Source: Siphonodentalium dalli
Lineage: Eukaryota; Mollusca; Scaphopoda; Gadilida; Siphonodentaliidae
DNA: 64,000 nucleotides
NCBI GenBank assembly: GCA_032622095.1
Contig: CP136067.1
Span: 193,714,052-193,778,051 of the forward strand
Reading direction: 5' to 3'
Every line of letters begins with the position of its first letter. Position 1 is the first letter of the stretch. The translations under genes were made by a program, and so were the position numbers. Under the pieces are notes generated by a model. It worked only from the letters and a program-made list of their open reading frames with translations, made no database searches and was not told the origin of the DNA. Positions 12,422 through 27,400 of the stretch are shown piece after piece.

Positions 12422-15400
12422 GTAAGTACAATAATAAAACATGACTGCTGCCATCCAGACAAGGTTTTATTGGCCAAGCCTGTAAATACATGTGTCTGTC
12501 ATTTGCAGAATGAGATTCCCAGAAGGTGAATTTAGTGACGCTATCCTGCACAGTGGGCTAGCGCATCACCAAATTCACCCTCTGGGAACCTCATTCTGCT
12601 CAGGCCTCAACTGCTATGGGAGACCAAGGATCAGATTGAAGTTTCCCAGTTGAAGTTGATGATGTTCACCCATCACATGTTCATCGATTATCTTCTGCAA
12701 ATTAGGGGATATAGAAACTTTCCAGAAGGGAAAATGTAACTAAAAACAATGGTAATTTGAGACTATAATCACTATATATATAATTCCCAGAAGATGAATC
12801 CTAAGCAGATTGAGGTCCCCAGTCTACATTATAATTTTGTGCCGTGCTGGCCAACATCCGAGCCTCATGGGAAATCTTAAATTTACCGGTGGATAAATTT
12901 CTTCATTGTTTGATCATAATTGTTCTCCGTATTATCAGCTAAAAATAATAACGTATTAATTTATCATTCGCTTTACATTCAGCAACTTTGACTATAATAT
13001 ATACTGTGGAGTTAAATCACCAAAAAATCAGTTTAATGAATGTACTCTGTGGCTAACTAGTTAGTGTTATTGTTAGTGTTGCATCACTTTTTGTATTATA
13101 AATAGAACAATCATCATTGGCATTGACCGATTAGTAAATTTGATCAACTGGATATAGGCTGAGGTGGTTCATCACTAAACATGCTGAAGTGAATGTTTAC
13201 CATGTGCACACAGTATTTTTATCTGTATCCAAATTTTAGCTTGCAAGATTTTTGTGTGCAATTAATCGAAAATAGGTTTATAGGCGGGGTTAGTAATTCA
13301 ATTGGTGTTACCTAAAGTTTCATCTATTAAAATGCTGTGTTATGTCTTGATAATGGAGACATTCCGATCTGATCGTGAAGTTATTTTTCTATAAACAGAA
13401 CACCTCTCTTAACCCTTTACCCAACAAACCTGCCAAAACCGGCCAAATAAAGCTTCAACAGCCTAAAATATCTTCGGTCTGTCTCAATAAAACCACACAA
13501 ATATGGATATCATTGGAACCGGCTCATTGACCACATTGTGATAGTTACAGTTATGCCCTGTGCCAATGCATTCTCTTATATATGCGAGTCGACCATAGGT
13601 CGCCTCGCATATATAAGAGAATGCATTGGCCTAAAAAAAAATCTTTTTTTACCATTTTTTCTTACATTCTTTAACAATTTTATAATTTTTAATGTGTTAA
13701 GCCAATGCATTCTCTTATATATGCGAGGCGACCTATGGTCGACTCGCATATATAAGAGAATGCATTGGCACAGGGCCGTTCTGTTGGGTAAAGGGTTAAC
13801 CGGACAAAATGGTCGATCCGGATGGTATTCGGTTTAGAGAGGTTTTACTGTACTAATATGTTCATAATTGATTTATGTTTGCTATTGATATACATGTAGG
13901 TCGGGAGTCAATTTCTCAGAACAGGTTCAAACAGTTTTGTTTCTGTGAATGTCATGTGTAGAATTTTCATCAGACATTGTGTCGTATTTTATGTGACAGT
14001 CAATTCACTTTCTGGTAGCAATATATGCATTTTATCTCTAAAATTTAATAAATGTAGGGGTCGAAATAAGCTGAGTAGGGTGCGATTTATTGAGGAAAAA
14101 TAATAAGAGTATGGGTACTTTTATTTGGATCCCGAGAGTAAGGGATACAATTTAACTATTTATGGTCACATGGTATAAATTTGCACATGTATGCATTGTA
14201 CACATGTACCATATAGAGAAATAATTATTGAGCTGCTAGATAACACTCAGTACACTTAATACTAGTGTATCTTTAAGTCTTTCATTTCAGTGGTTGCTAA
14301 AAATAACACTGGGCGAATGTCTCCAGTCAGGGCGCGGACCATGAAGGAATACGATCAGGTGAGTCTAACTGCTAAATAGAAATTTACAGAGGTTTCGGTA
14401 ATGTCATTAAAACCCTTTCTTTACTGTAAATACTCATTGACGAGCAGTTCTATGGGCAGTTTGTTGGACTTATTATTTGAACATCCATTTAGTAATGAAA
14501 GGGTTAACTGCTTAAAGTCTTTAGGATGACAATAGCAGTCCTTGAAATTGGCCATGGCAATAAGCAATGCCATGGAAAATACTGTGGCAACATGTGGAAT
14601 TTTACATACCACCGCATTAAATATGCCATTGGACATTTTTCCTAATTTCGAGGACTCCAATGGGTGACAAGAGAGAAAATTGTTAAAACTCAACAATGAA
14701 CAATGTTTTCCAGCAATTTTAGCTCGAATAATTGCGGTAGTCTTCAGAACTAATGAAAAACTGAAAAAGCACCAAAAAGTTTAGACCAGCATATTTGTCA
14801 AGAACTATCAACTGCTTGTTTCGAAAAAGATCGTGTACTCAATTTTTGCCAGAGATTCACGTGGATAAATATTAACAAATACAAATTATTCAATTTATTA
14901 TGCATGCCCCTCCTGTGGTTTTGTGTGCAAAAGAACTATGAGAATTTATTTTATGGCCACCTATTATTTGTCACATCCAATAGACCTTTAGAAAAGAACA
15001 GCAGTTTCAATGTGGTCATGGGAATTGACTGCAAGAAAAATTCAGGAAACTGAATGAACCTCAAGTTTACTGATTTTTATCGTGATAAAAACCCATGACC
15101 ATATTGAATCCAGTGTTTATTACTTATATTTTACATTCTGAAATAAGTTACGAGTTTTAATTTGGGGTGGCTTTACAGCTATGCTCTAATTCATCGACCC
15201 TTTTAACGAGGTTAATGGCTGGTAATGACTGCGGTCATACCGCCACTAGACCATGGTCAAGCGGTAGCACCCCGTCCATTTGCAGTGACCTGCGGTATGT
15301 ATATATCAATTTAACCATTTGTAATTCAAGGTAGCCCAATCAGGTTCTCATTGGTGCTGTGCCAAAGCGTAAATATTAATTACGGTAGTACTTGCATCAT

Positions 15401-18400
15401 GTTCGGAGATTCCCATCAATTTATTTTACTGTTGTTATTACTGGAATTAACTGTTATTGGTATGCTATGAAGAGGCTTTAAAAAAAATCCATATTTTCGA
15501 TCTGAAGAGTCAGGGATCAGGTACATGTACTGTGATGATTTCAGTTAGGGGTGTAGTAGAAAAATATTAATATACTGCCTTATTTTATGAGTGGTGTGTC
15601 AGTAGCTATAATCTGTCTCTTGATTTTGCAGCAAATTGCAGAGTTGAAGAAAGAAAATTTCAGCTTAAAACTGAGAATTTATTTCTTAGAAGATCGAATG
15701 CAGCAGAAGTTTGGCGGAAATGATGTTTTCAAAACAGTGAGTATCATTATCCCTTTCATGATGGGAGCTGCGATGGTGCAGCTTTAATGATCCTGTGCCA
15801 GTTCATACTCTTGTATATGCCAGTCTCCCATAGGGAGCATTGCATATATAAGAGAATGCACTGGCTTACAAGGTCAAGGTAAATATTGTTAGGCCAATGC
15901 ATTCTCTTCTATATGCGAGGCTCCCTATGGAAGAATCGCATATATATGAGAATGCGTTGGGGACAGGGTTTTTGCTAAATTTTAGGAAGTTCCAGTCATG
16001 GAAGGGTTAAATTACAATTTTTAAATGGCCAAACTGAAAAAATATTCCATGGTAAATTTAGAAATATAATTACCCAGGGCTTGACTAAGGGAAAAATTAG
16101 CTATGATCTAATGTTTGATGCAGATGATATTGTGATGTGACCATTGTGTGCACTAGCTGCAGAGATTTTCAATATACTGTGTACCAATACTCATTTAAAT
16201 AATATTTTTTGTATGAGATTAAAAGAGGATAAAGAGTGGCCAATTATGTTCCCCTCATAGTAAATAGTGGCATGTTTTAGGTTTTCAGATTTTTTTTTAT
16301 AGTGACGTTTTATGCACAGTTTGTAGAAAAAGAAAAAAAGTTATTTTATCATGGACGACATCAAGCCATTTGACCATCGATGCATCTAGTATATCAGTGT
16401 CTTACACTCCAAATTAGGATAACTCACATCACATGCAGTTTAACCCTTTCATGGAGGGAGCTGCGCTGGTGCAGCATTAAGAATCCTGTGTCAGTGTATC
16501 TTATATATGCAAGTCTCTCACAGGGAGACTCGCATATAAGAGAATGCACTGGCTTACAAGGTCAAGGTAAATATTGTTATATTAGGAGTCTCCTACTCGC
16601 ATTTATAAGAGAATGCATTGGCACAGGGTTTTCGCAAAATTTGAGGAAGCTCCAGTCATGGAAGGGTTAATCCAATAGATTTCTTATTATTAGATATAGA
16701 TAGGATTTTGGGTGTCAGACACCTTTGCTAAAATGTAAGTTTCCTTTATCTGGTCATCAAATTTGAACAAACAATGATAAATTGCTTGACTGGAACCTGA
16801 ATTAGGAATTTAGAATTGAAGTATGTGAGCGTCTGATATATTTTTTATTTTCAGAACATTGAGCTGAGTGTCGAAGTCGAGTCCCTTAAAAAAGAACTTG
16901 CTGATAAACAGGGTCTCCTAAAAAAAGCTTCGTAAGTTACTAAACAAATCCGAAAATTGCATTGAAAGTTGCTGACAAAACTGATAAAACTTTCATACTG
17001 CCTTGCCAAGTCAAATTCCCAATTGTGCATGGTTCCAAAATCACGCACATGCAACCTTTTGGCTCAACATGACAGTCAAGTTTGAGCTATTGCAATGGGT
17101 TGGTTATCCATGCATCTGTCAACAATTTCCTTTAGCATGCCCTGCATGCCACATCTCTCATCTGATCCTCTCAAACTTTATATGGATCTTCGGGGTGACC
17201 TGTAGATGAGAGCCATCAATTTTTTCTGAAATTTGTTAAAAAACAATCTTGAATTTTACTCTTTGCATGATTAAATTCTTTGGCACACCCTACATTGTGT
17301 GTCGGAATGTCGTTCCTATTTGTAAAGATGATAGTGTGCTTTGTTCACAGGAATGCTATTGAAAACCTGACGAGCAACCATCAGCAAGAAATCGGCAAAC
17401 TCCGCGAAGAAACCGAGAAGGGGAAGTCAGGAAATGACAAAGAATTAGTGGACAACTTTAAAAAAGTCAGTGAGGTGAGATCATAGTGTCACTTTAACCC
17501 TTTCTTTTCTAAATGGATTCTCCCACTCAGTTATAAAAGTATGCATTTGAATGGTCTATTGTTCATCTGGAGGGGTTTTCAGGAATAATAAGCAGATGAC
17601 AGATACTAAAGTGCAGAAGGAGTGCAATTTATTGAAGGGAAATGTTCAGATAATAAGTTCATCTCTGAACCAATGTATAGGAATCCTTCTGCACTTGTAT
17701 TACATTTTGGTATGTTTATGGTCTTCTAATTTATCTGAACACCCCTCCAAATAAGTGATTGACAATTCCAATATGTACTTTTATAACTGGATGGGTGAAT
17801 TCATTTGTGAAGACAAGGTTAAGAGATTCTGTGAGCTGGGATCATAGTCTAATAGTGATAATTGGTTGTCATTGCAAACTTGAATCGCATCTAGTAAATT
17901 AAAATTGATAGCGAAATCAGTGAATGGGCTTGATTAAAAAATTGGTACCATACTGTTGTACACAGAGACATTTTTGTTTGACATATTTATAAATTATTTA
18001 TATTTACAATTCCATAACGTAAACTCTTCTAATAGGATGTAAGCTAAGCAAAATAGCCGATGACAGTTCATGAAATAACCTTTTAATAACAGGATTCTCA
18101 CTGATGGGTAGTTAATTTATCCCCATTCATTCAAATATCGAATGAGCTATTGAAATATTTTGGGCAAGTGGTTATTTGTGGGGAAGTATGGTCAGGGAAA
18201 ACAGTCATATTTTTATTATGACGGCATCCAATCTTGCAATTGTTGAAGGACTTGGAGGATAAAAAGAAGGAATTGGACTATGCTCTTGGGAAGTCTATGG
18301 ATTTGGAAATGAATTTGGAATTATTAACGAAGCAGATGGAGGCCATAAAGGATAAAGAAGCTGAGTCAGCAGGAAAAATCATGGTATTTAATTCAATTCT

Positions 18401-21400
18401 TCTATATTTAGTATTAATCACCCTTGAAACTGACAATATTCTATATATAGTATTAATCACCCTTGAAACTGACAATATTCTATATATAGTATTATTCACC
18501 CTTGAAAATGACAATATTCTATATATTCTTTAAAGACATATTATGGACTTGTTCAGGTGCATGAAATTGATAAGTTAGTACTCAGGCGTTATCCCAACCT
18601 GGAGAATGTAGCATTCTACTAACATTGCCGAAAATTTAAAAGAAATCCCCCTTACCACTCCATAGAAAACATCCTCTGAACTATGCTCAATTGTAAATAT
18701 TTCATCTCGATTTGGGACGCAACTATTGGCCATAAACTAACTCAAGTAATTTCGCCATTGAGAGTCATTGTGTTTAATTAATATATAAGAATGACGGTGT
18801 GTGTTATCAATTTGGATTAATAATCGTAAAAAAAATAACTACTTTGAGCATGATTATTCTCAATTTCTTTTGACCACCCTACCAAAGTGTTTCACTCCAC
18901 TTTAATGGAATGTAAAGTGTATATGTTCAGTTCCCGAATATAAGTGTGCTCTTGCATTTCCTTAATACATTATGAACCAATATTAAATATACTTAAATCC
19001 ATGTTGCTATTTTATAAACAAGTCAGCAATCAAATGTCTAATTTAATCAGAGATACAAGATAATTGTTATCTATTAGTATTTAATGCTCACATAGCCCAT
19101 ATTTTATCCGATGTCAGACGATAGTGTGAACAAATACTCAGTCACCTTGTCAGGTTTGGTGTATCCCCCACAGCCCCTAATTTATTTCACAACCTCAAAT
19201 TATTTTTATCCGTTAACATAAATTACTAACATTTATTTTCCAGGATTCAAACAAAGGTTTACAAGAGAAACAAAAGTGAGTATAAATTGATGCCAGACAA
19301 ACCGGATTTATGCTGCCATTTGCCAAAAGCAAAAATAATTCACATTTACCAAATTTATTTTCATTTGGAAAAAAAAAAATTGGCAAGTGAGTGCTGATTT
19401 CCACAAGAAAGTTAAAGTTATTTATTAAGAAACTGGTCGCTTAATGCCACCTCGGTCAAGAAGTCCCTCACAATCAGCGAATTATGCAAGCTAATAGAGT
19501 TATCACCAATATGTGGTTAATCTGATTGTACTCTTCTTAATATGGGACAGCTAGGGACATGAGGTACAATAGTGATGATTGCACAGCTAACCTCCTTACG
19601 TTGACGTTAATTCAGCCCTTCTACAAGCATGTTGACAGGCGATTGGTGTATTGTTTTATGTCACTGGAAGTCTTAATATGGGTTAATTGTTTCAAGTCTT
19701 TGAAATAACTACATAGTTATACTAACAGTATTGTTTACAAAAACAAAGGATATAAAACGCGATGTATTGATACTGAAAAGTAATAATAATAAAATAAAAA
19801 CAATTTCTACCTATTTTACTATTTTATTAGTGACAATGGTTGTACAAACTATTATGATTTTTCAAATTTACCCTCTGCCTCATGTCCCTTAGAGTTTTGT
19901 ATAGCATTTTGCTCCACAGAATTTTTTGTGCAAATCATTCCATTCTCTGATTAGCATCTCAACCAAGCCTTGAAATAGCGTGTCTGTCATTTGCAGAATG
20001 AGGTCCCCAGAGGGTGAATTTAATGATGCTACCCCGCATAGCGGGCTGGCATCACCAAATTCACCCTCTGGGGACCTCATTCTGCTTACACCTCAGCAGA
20101 ATGAGGTTCCCAGAGGGTGAATTTGGTGATGCTAGCCCGCTATGCGGGGGTAGCATCACTAAATTCACCCTCTGGGGACCTCATTCTGCAAATGACAGAC
20201 ACACTATTTCAAGGCTTGATCTCAACAGTCACTTGCTATCTTGTTTTTTAAAGATTGATAGACCAGTTAGATCATGCCGTACAAAACAAAGATAAGTTCA
20301 TCAAAGAACTGCAGAAAGAACAAGATAGTGACAATCGGAAGATCGAAAACCTCGAGAGTGTCGTCTCTCTGTTAAAGAAAGATGTTACGCGGAAGGAGAG
20401 GGATCTAGAGGTATGGTATCGCAGCATTGTTGTTGTGACATCTTAGTTTGATTTGCATGTATCTATGGAATCTGTTCTTTAATTTTGACATCGGAGCTCA
20501 AAATGTTATGTAATTTCTACTTGTCACAGGGGACTGGTAGAACTATTTCTTACCTATTTCCTGAGAATTTTGCCTGTGTGTATGTACCCTTATATGTGCC
20601 ATTATGTGGTATCATCGTATGTCTTTGAGGAGTGGACAGATTAAATAATATCATTCTATACTGTTTTATAAGAATAATTTATAACAAAACCTGCAGTTCA
20701 CCTGGAGGTTATCTAAAATGAAAATGCCATGAACGAAAAACAGGTTGTGCCAAAGTTTTATAAATGCAGGTCTCGCGATAACTAATTCTCAACTTAATTT
20801 TCACTCAATCGAGTCCCAAAATGAGACATTCAAATTTATTATGGTGGTTCAATGAGTTGCCCATCAGTAGTTCATAATACCAGTTGTAGTGATTATAACC
20901 GTTTGTGTAACTCGCCTGCTAACCTTAGGTATGGGTTACCTAAGCATAAACCAGGCGGACGAAAAATAGGTTACACATAATTTTGAAACCTGCGGGCCTG
21001 CAACCATCATAATTGTATTGTCAATTTTGAAATTTCTTGATTATCCACCAAAACTGGGCATTTAATAATCTTAACCAATTACAATGTAATTCTTTCTCAT
21101 TTAGAAGTTTAGGGATACAAGTGAACAGTCTACATACATTAAATCCCAGTAAATCAATCTGAAAATATCACGCTCAGATTAAGAGATTTCTCTATCTGAC
21201 ATAGATATTGTTCTATATGCTGAGAGCATCTGAATATTTTGGAAGTAGGTCAAGGGCCCCTATAATTGGGAAAATTTGCACGGTGAATGGGTTGCATTGG
21301 GAATTTTAAGGCCATCTGCTCCTTAATAATTACCTTATACGACAACTTCCTTATAATAGCTGTCCCATAATAGCAAAAGTATAAGTTCCATGTTGTAAAT

Positions 21401-24400
21401 AATGTTCTAGCTACCATAATAAATAACCCACCATCTTTTGAAAAATGCTCATTGTTGTAGCAGTTCAAAAATTCAATAGATTACATTCATACTAAGGTTA
21501 CACGTTCTATGAAAACCTATCAGACAACTTGAACTACACATGTCTGGTCACACTGTTCAAAAGTTTCATTGGAATGACATATTGAGATGTCCCTCAACAA
21601 AGATAAAGCTTGAAAATTTGTCTGTCCTTCAATGGTTGACAATCATTACTGGGATATTTTGCGTATTCACACTTTCCTTTGAAGCAAACTCCAACTTTCT
21701 GTTTTATTTAAATTTACACATTGGGTTGTAACAAATTCTCAAAGTCTTCAATTTGTTCACAACAAAGTGTCAGGCAAATATAATTGAATGATGTTTTGTT
21801 GGCACAATTATAGGATATTCAAAATTCATACAGGCACTAGTAATAACCAGCCAGATTCGACTTTTATTGTGTTATATCTTTGCATGTAGTTCTCAATATA
21901 ATTAATGAGATTTTAGCTGTTGTACTTGCATGTAGACAATGCTTTGTCAGTGATGTTTGATTTGTTGTCTTTCTTCTAATTTGCAAACCGGGGTCAGTCA
22001 GCAAGTGTGGCAGCTTTTTAAGAGCACCATTCAGATTCAGAACGCCAGTGTAAATTTAAGCATTATTAAAAAAAAGAAAGAAAATAGCATTTGGTATTAA
22101 CTCTTTCATGTCTGGAGCTTCCTGAAATTTTGCGAAAACCCTGTGTCAATGCATTCTCTTATATATGCAAGTTTCCCATAGGGAGCCTCGCATATATAAG
22201 AGAATACATTGGCCTAACAATATTTACCTTGACCTTGAAACCATATAACTGAATGTGAGAAACCATTCATTGCGGGAATTAAATATCCTGTGCCAGTGAA
22301 TTATCTTATATATGCGAGGCTCCCTATGGTTTCTCACGCTCAGTTATAAAGGTACACCTTGGAATGGCCTATTATTCATTAGGAGGGATGTTCAGGATAA
22401 ATTAGCAGATGAAGGTCAGACAAAAAGATAATACAAGTGCTGAAGGATTTATATTCATTGGTGGCAACTGTTCAGATAATAATTTCAACAAACGACCCAT
22501 GGCTATATGTTGAACTTATTTATATCTGAACATTTCTTATGGGAATTACTCGTCAATGGGTATTTAGTATAGAAAAGATTAAAACATGAGTAGAAACAAA
22601 TGTATCATACATTTAACCCTTTACCCAACAAACCGGCCAAAACCGGCCAAATAAAGCTTCAACAGCCTAAAATATCTTCGGTCTGTCTCAATAGAACCAT
22701 ACAAATATGGATATCATTGGAACCGGCTCCTTGACCACATTGTGATAGTTACAGTTAGCCCTGTGCCAATGCATTCTCTTATATATGCGAGTCGACCATA
22801 GGTCGCCTTGCATATATAAGAGAATGCATTGCCCTAAAAAAAATCTTTTTTTAACACTTTTTACCATTTTTTCTTACATTCTTTAACAATTTTATAATTT
22901 TTAATGTGTTAAGCCAATGCATTCTCTTATATATGCGAGGCGACCTATGGTCGACTCGCATATATAAGAGAATGCATTGGCACAGGGCCCTTCTGTTGGG
23001 TAAAGGGTTAACCTCCATTCTCAAGAGCTTATAGATAATTTGCCCCCCCCCCCCTCTCTCTGGTAGAGGACAACGCATCTCCATCAATCCCTGTGCTACT
23101 GACGCCGGCATGCATTAAAATTTCGTTTTTATTTATTTGATGTTATAATTATATATTTTAATCCTTGCATGTAGGCTTTTGCATGTGGCATGAACAGCGA
23201 GATCACCAACCAGTCAATTCTGATGTCCAATCAACTGCAGGTGTGTATTTATTATTAAAATTCCATAGGGAGCCTCACATATATAAGAGAATGCACTGGA
23301 CTAACAATATTTGCCTTGAACTTGTATGGGAGACTCGCATATATAAGAGAATGCACTGGCACATGATCTTTAATGCTGCACCAGCGCAGCTCCTGTAATA
23401 AAACGGTAAATACCAGTAGGTGATAGAAATATATTAATACCCATATTAACTCACATGCTATTTATTTTCCAACACTGACGAGGTGGTTTTTGGTCATGAT
23501 TCCCTGTACCTCAATCGGACAAGGATATTAAGGCTCTCATGGAGTTGGTAATAAAAAATAATATTTGGATGAGGTAGTGTTCAATCAAGCTTAGCAAGGG
23601 AGAGAACTCTATTGTGTAATTTGTGCTAGCTGTCATCTGCTTCCCTCTGCCTGGGGCTCTCAATTTGTATCTCCATACAAGATACAAGAATGATATCATC
23701 CACCAGTCAGTTCTGATATCCTGGCGACTACAGGTGTGTATTTATCATATATAATGAAACCATAAGGAGGTTCACACATGTAGTAACATATTGCTGTTTA
23801 TATTTTTCCCTCTGTAATATAAGGGACTTAAGACCTTGCAATGGGCACATGTGAAAAGTTATGAATATCTGAAAAGCAACCATCATCAAGAGAATTACAT
23901 GTATAAATAGATTAAATGGACTCCAGTCCTTCAAATGTGTTCATATGAAATAACGTAAAATTCTATAAATCAACAAATACATGAAAAAATAGATTGACTC
24001 TCCAATAATTCAATTTCTCATGTCAAATCTATTTTTTTATGTATACATTACTATTTCAGTGGAATTACTTATAAAAGTACAGTTAGTCCTATAAGTTACC
24101 AAAGTTTAATCAAAACTTGATGCTAAACATTGGAAAAGGTCCAAGCATTGAAGAATATTCTGAAAATCATTTTCAGACTAAAATATTTGAACTTTCCACA
24201 CGATTGGCAGTTTTTTTTCACAAATCACTAACAGTTTTGTTTACATAAGTCATAACAATGGTTTCAACATGTGAAATTTCTTTATTGGAGAACTATCAAT
24301 AATGGATATAAGAACGAAGTTGATCTATTTCTCCATGTTCCTCTTATTATTACTAACCTTATTAGTGGTGATGTTTTTACAGACATTATATTTTTAGCAC

Positions 24401-27400
24401 GTTCCTCTCGCCAAGTTTTCCCCTCCTGCCATACCCCAGGACATACTGCATGTCTATAAAGGTATAAAGATGTTTAAAACTTCTGAATTTTGTTGGAATA
24501 GTACTAAGGAATTTTAAAAGGTGAATTTATTTTATATCTTGTGAGTGTACACGCTCTAAACGCGTTGTTATACAGAAAATTGAAACAGGAAGTGATCGGA
24601 ACTGACATCGCTAGAAGCTATGCCTTTGAGGCTGGTTAGTTACGTTGCGGTTAGTACCCGGTTATGTTATGCAAAAGAGCAGTATTTTAATCGTACCTGT
24701 CATGTTTTATACCGCAAAATATACTGTTCACTTTGTAATAGAGCGAGAGAGAAATGTGGGAGTAGCCGCACCGGGCATCAAGGCATCTTACCACTGCCCA
24801 CAAAGAATACTCATCGGCCAGCCTTCTATATTTACACTGCAGCTGCTAAAATATATTCCGATTACATTATGCATCCGAAATATCTGCTGGGTCTTCCACA
24901 GTGAGTCTTTTAACATATAACGAGCACGTTTAACTCGGGATCCAAATTACTGGTGTTCTGTACTTCGTAAATTAATTTATATCTAATAAATTTACTAGTT
25001 TTAAAGTTACAGGTACATGTATAAGGTTTGATAGCTTGGCACTTGGGCAGAAATGGAACAAAACAATCTGCCATTTCTACTCTCACACGATTCTATTGGC
25101 CGATATAACGAAAGTAGTTCAACCAGTGCTAAAACAGGCTACTTTTACCTGGATTTTTCCCCTTGACGGCTACCGGCCCCATTCCCCTACCCCCTAGCGG
25201 AAACCCTGCTTTATCCCTACCATATCAGGAATAGATCAGCAGTGAACGTTCTTTATTATTACATGAACACGATTGTTAGGCAATACCTCAAGATCCCTGA
25301 AATTTAATATCGCTGTGTTTCTCCTATGGCCAGCTCTTTGTTGGATGCTCAAGGGTTGGATCACCGCAAAACCTCTTCATGCAGCAGAAGGGAAGACCAT
25401 CAATGTGGTGTACAAATAAGTTCTTTGAAATTGAGTAATTGTTTGTCAAAACACTTCAAGTTGTTTCTAATCTTCTTTACACAAGTAACGCCAGGTACTC
25501 CAGCTAGTTATCAATAATTCTCAAATAAAGAGATTTCGCTTATCGAAGCCATTGTTATGTAGACATTACTGTTACAGCTACATTACCGATCAAATTTCTA
25601 TTAGTCCAATAAAATACCAAATTCCAATAAAAGATAAAGGTGAACATTTGCAAAGGTGATAGCATTGACACAAATATTTAAGAAATAAATACACGGTGTA
25701 GAGGTGTGTATGGTCAAGTTGTACCACAAAAAACTGATTGTAGGACGACGCGTAGCGGAGTCCTACAATCATTTTTTTGTGGTACAACTTGACCATACAC
25801 ACCGATACACCGTGTATTTATTTCTTTTGTAATACGACTGAAAGTTTATGGTCACAATTCGACTGAATAGTCAACGAAATACTGCGCTTTTTCGGTCTCA
25901 GGTGAGAAAACATTTCGTGGTGTAATTCGTATTGGGCGTACTCGATTTCTGTGCATGGAGTACTCCGGTAATCTTGTCTTGTTATGAAATTCCCCCGTTG
26001 ACTTTTCGAGACACCTCTTCTAGAAAATAATCGCTGTGATTGGCTAAAAAACGATGTGTTTTCAGCGGCGCCCGTGCCTTTCATTTAAATTGTACAGGAA
26101 TACGATTGCAGTCATTTCTGTGTTGAACGTTGTTGGGACAACATGAATATGATCATCGACTATGGACCATTTTCCTTACACAAAGCGATCTAAATGATCT
26201 AGTTTACTAAACTAATCTTATCCCCCTTCTGTACTGGTGAACAAACGCTTTCATTTTCAACTTGATTCCGAAATATCGAATATGATCGAGATTCGAATCG
26301 ACGAATGCAGCACAGCCCGGCCCCATGGATTTATTTTGTCATTTAATATACTTATTAAGTAACTTTCTTTGGTCGTAACATATATCAATATACCATAACA
26401 TCATTTGGACCATATTCATTGGCAACCAAACTGGTTTCAAGCGACATATCGCTAGAAAATTCGCAAGATTGTCAAGATGTGGCAAAATTCAAAGGGTTAC
26501 GGATGTGGGTGTACTCCGTTGATGCCCCGTTTGCGCGGAGTTAGAAAAGACGGGAAAAGTCGCGTGCGGCGATCTGAATAAACCGATTTTTTTCGTGGTA
26601 CAATCGGAAAAAGTAGAATTGTACCACAAAACTGGAACGAGATAGCCATGGTAACTCGGGCCACTGGCCAATCAGAACATGGCTTTTAAGCATAGTTAGG
26701 CAGGGTCGTATTACAATAAGATTTAGACTTAGTGTGTTGTCTGAGTGTAAGATTTAGACTTAGTGTGTTGTCTGAGTGTAAGATTTAGACTTAGTGTGTT
26801 GTCTGAGTGTAAGATTTAGACTTAGTGTGTTGTCTGAGTGTAAGAGATCTGTTAAGATTTAGACTTAGTGTGTTGTCTGAGTGTAAGAGATCTGATAAGA
26901 TTTAGACTTAGTGTGTTGTCTGAGTGTAAGAGATCTGTTAAGATTTAGACTTAGTGTGTTGTCTGATTGTAAGAGATCTGTTAAGATTTAGACTTAGTGT
27001 GTTGTCTGAGTGTAAGAGATCTGATAAGATTTAGACTTAGTGTGTTGTCTGAGTGTAAGAGATGTGTTAAGATTTAGACTTAGTGTGTTGTCTGATTGTA
27101 AGAGATCTGATAAGATTTAGACTTAGTGTGTTGTCTGAGTGTAAGAGATCTGATAAGATATAGACTTAGTGTGTTGTCTGAGTGTAAGAGATCTGTTAAG
27201 ATATAGACTTAGTGTGTTGTCTGAGTGTAAGAGATCTGTCAACAGAAGCTGCTGTCACTAAAAGATGGGTTGTATTTAATCATTTCCTGATGACCAATCA
27301 AGACTGGGGCAACAAATGTTTCTATTTTTAGAACATGATGCTATTTGTGTATATCCAATACATGCTCATGTAACAGTAATTGTTTCCAACATGTTTTTTG

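Noticed and set aside
24620-24920. Two overlapping frames of over 90 codons as an exon of the host gene
   Set aside because: Cysteine- and aromatic-rich content is unlike the coiled coil, and no acceptor/donor pair would keep the frame with neighbours. Left as unassigned.
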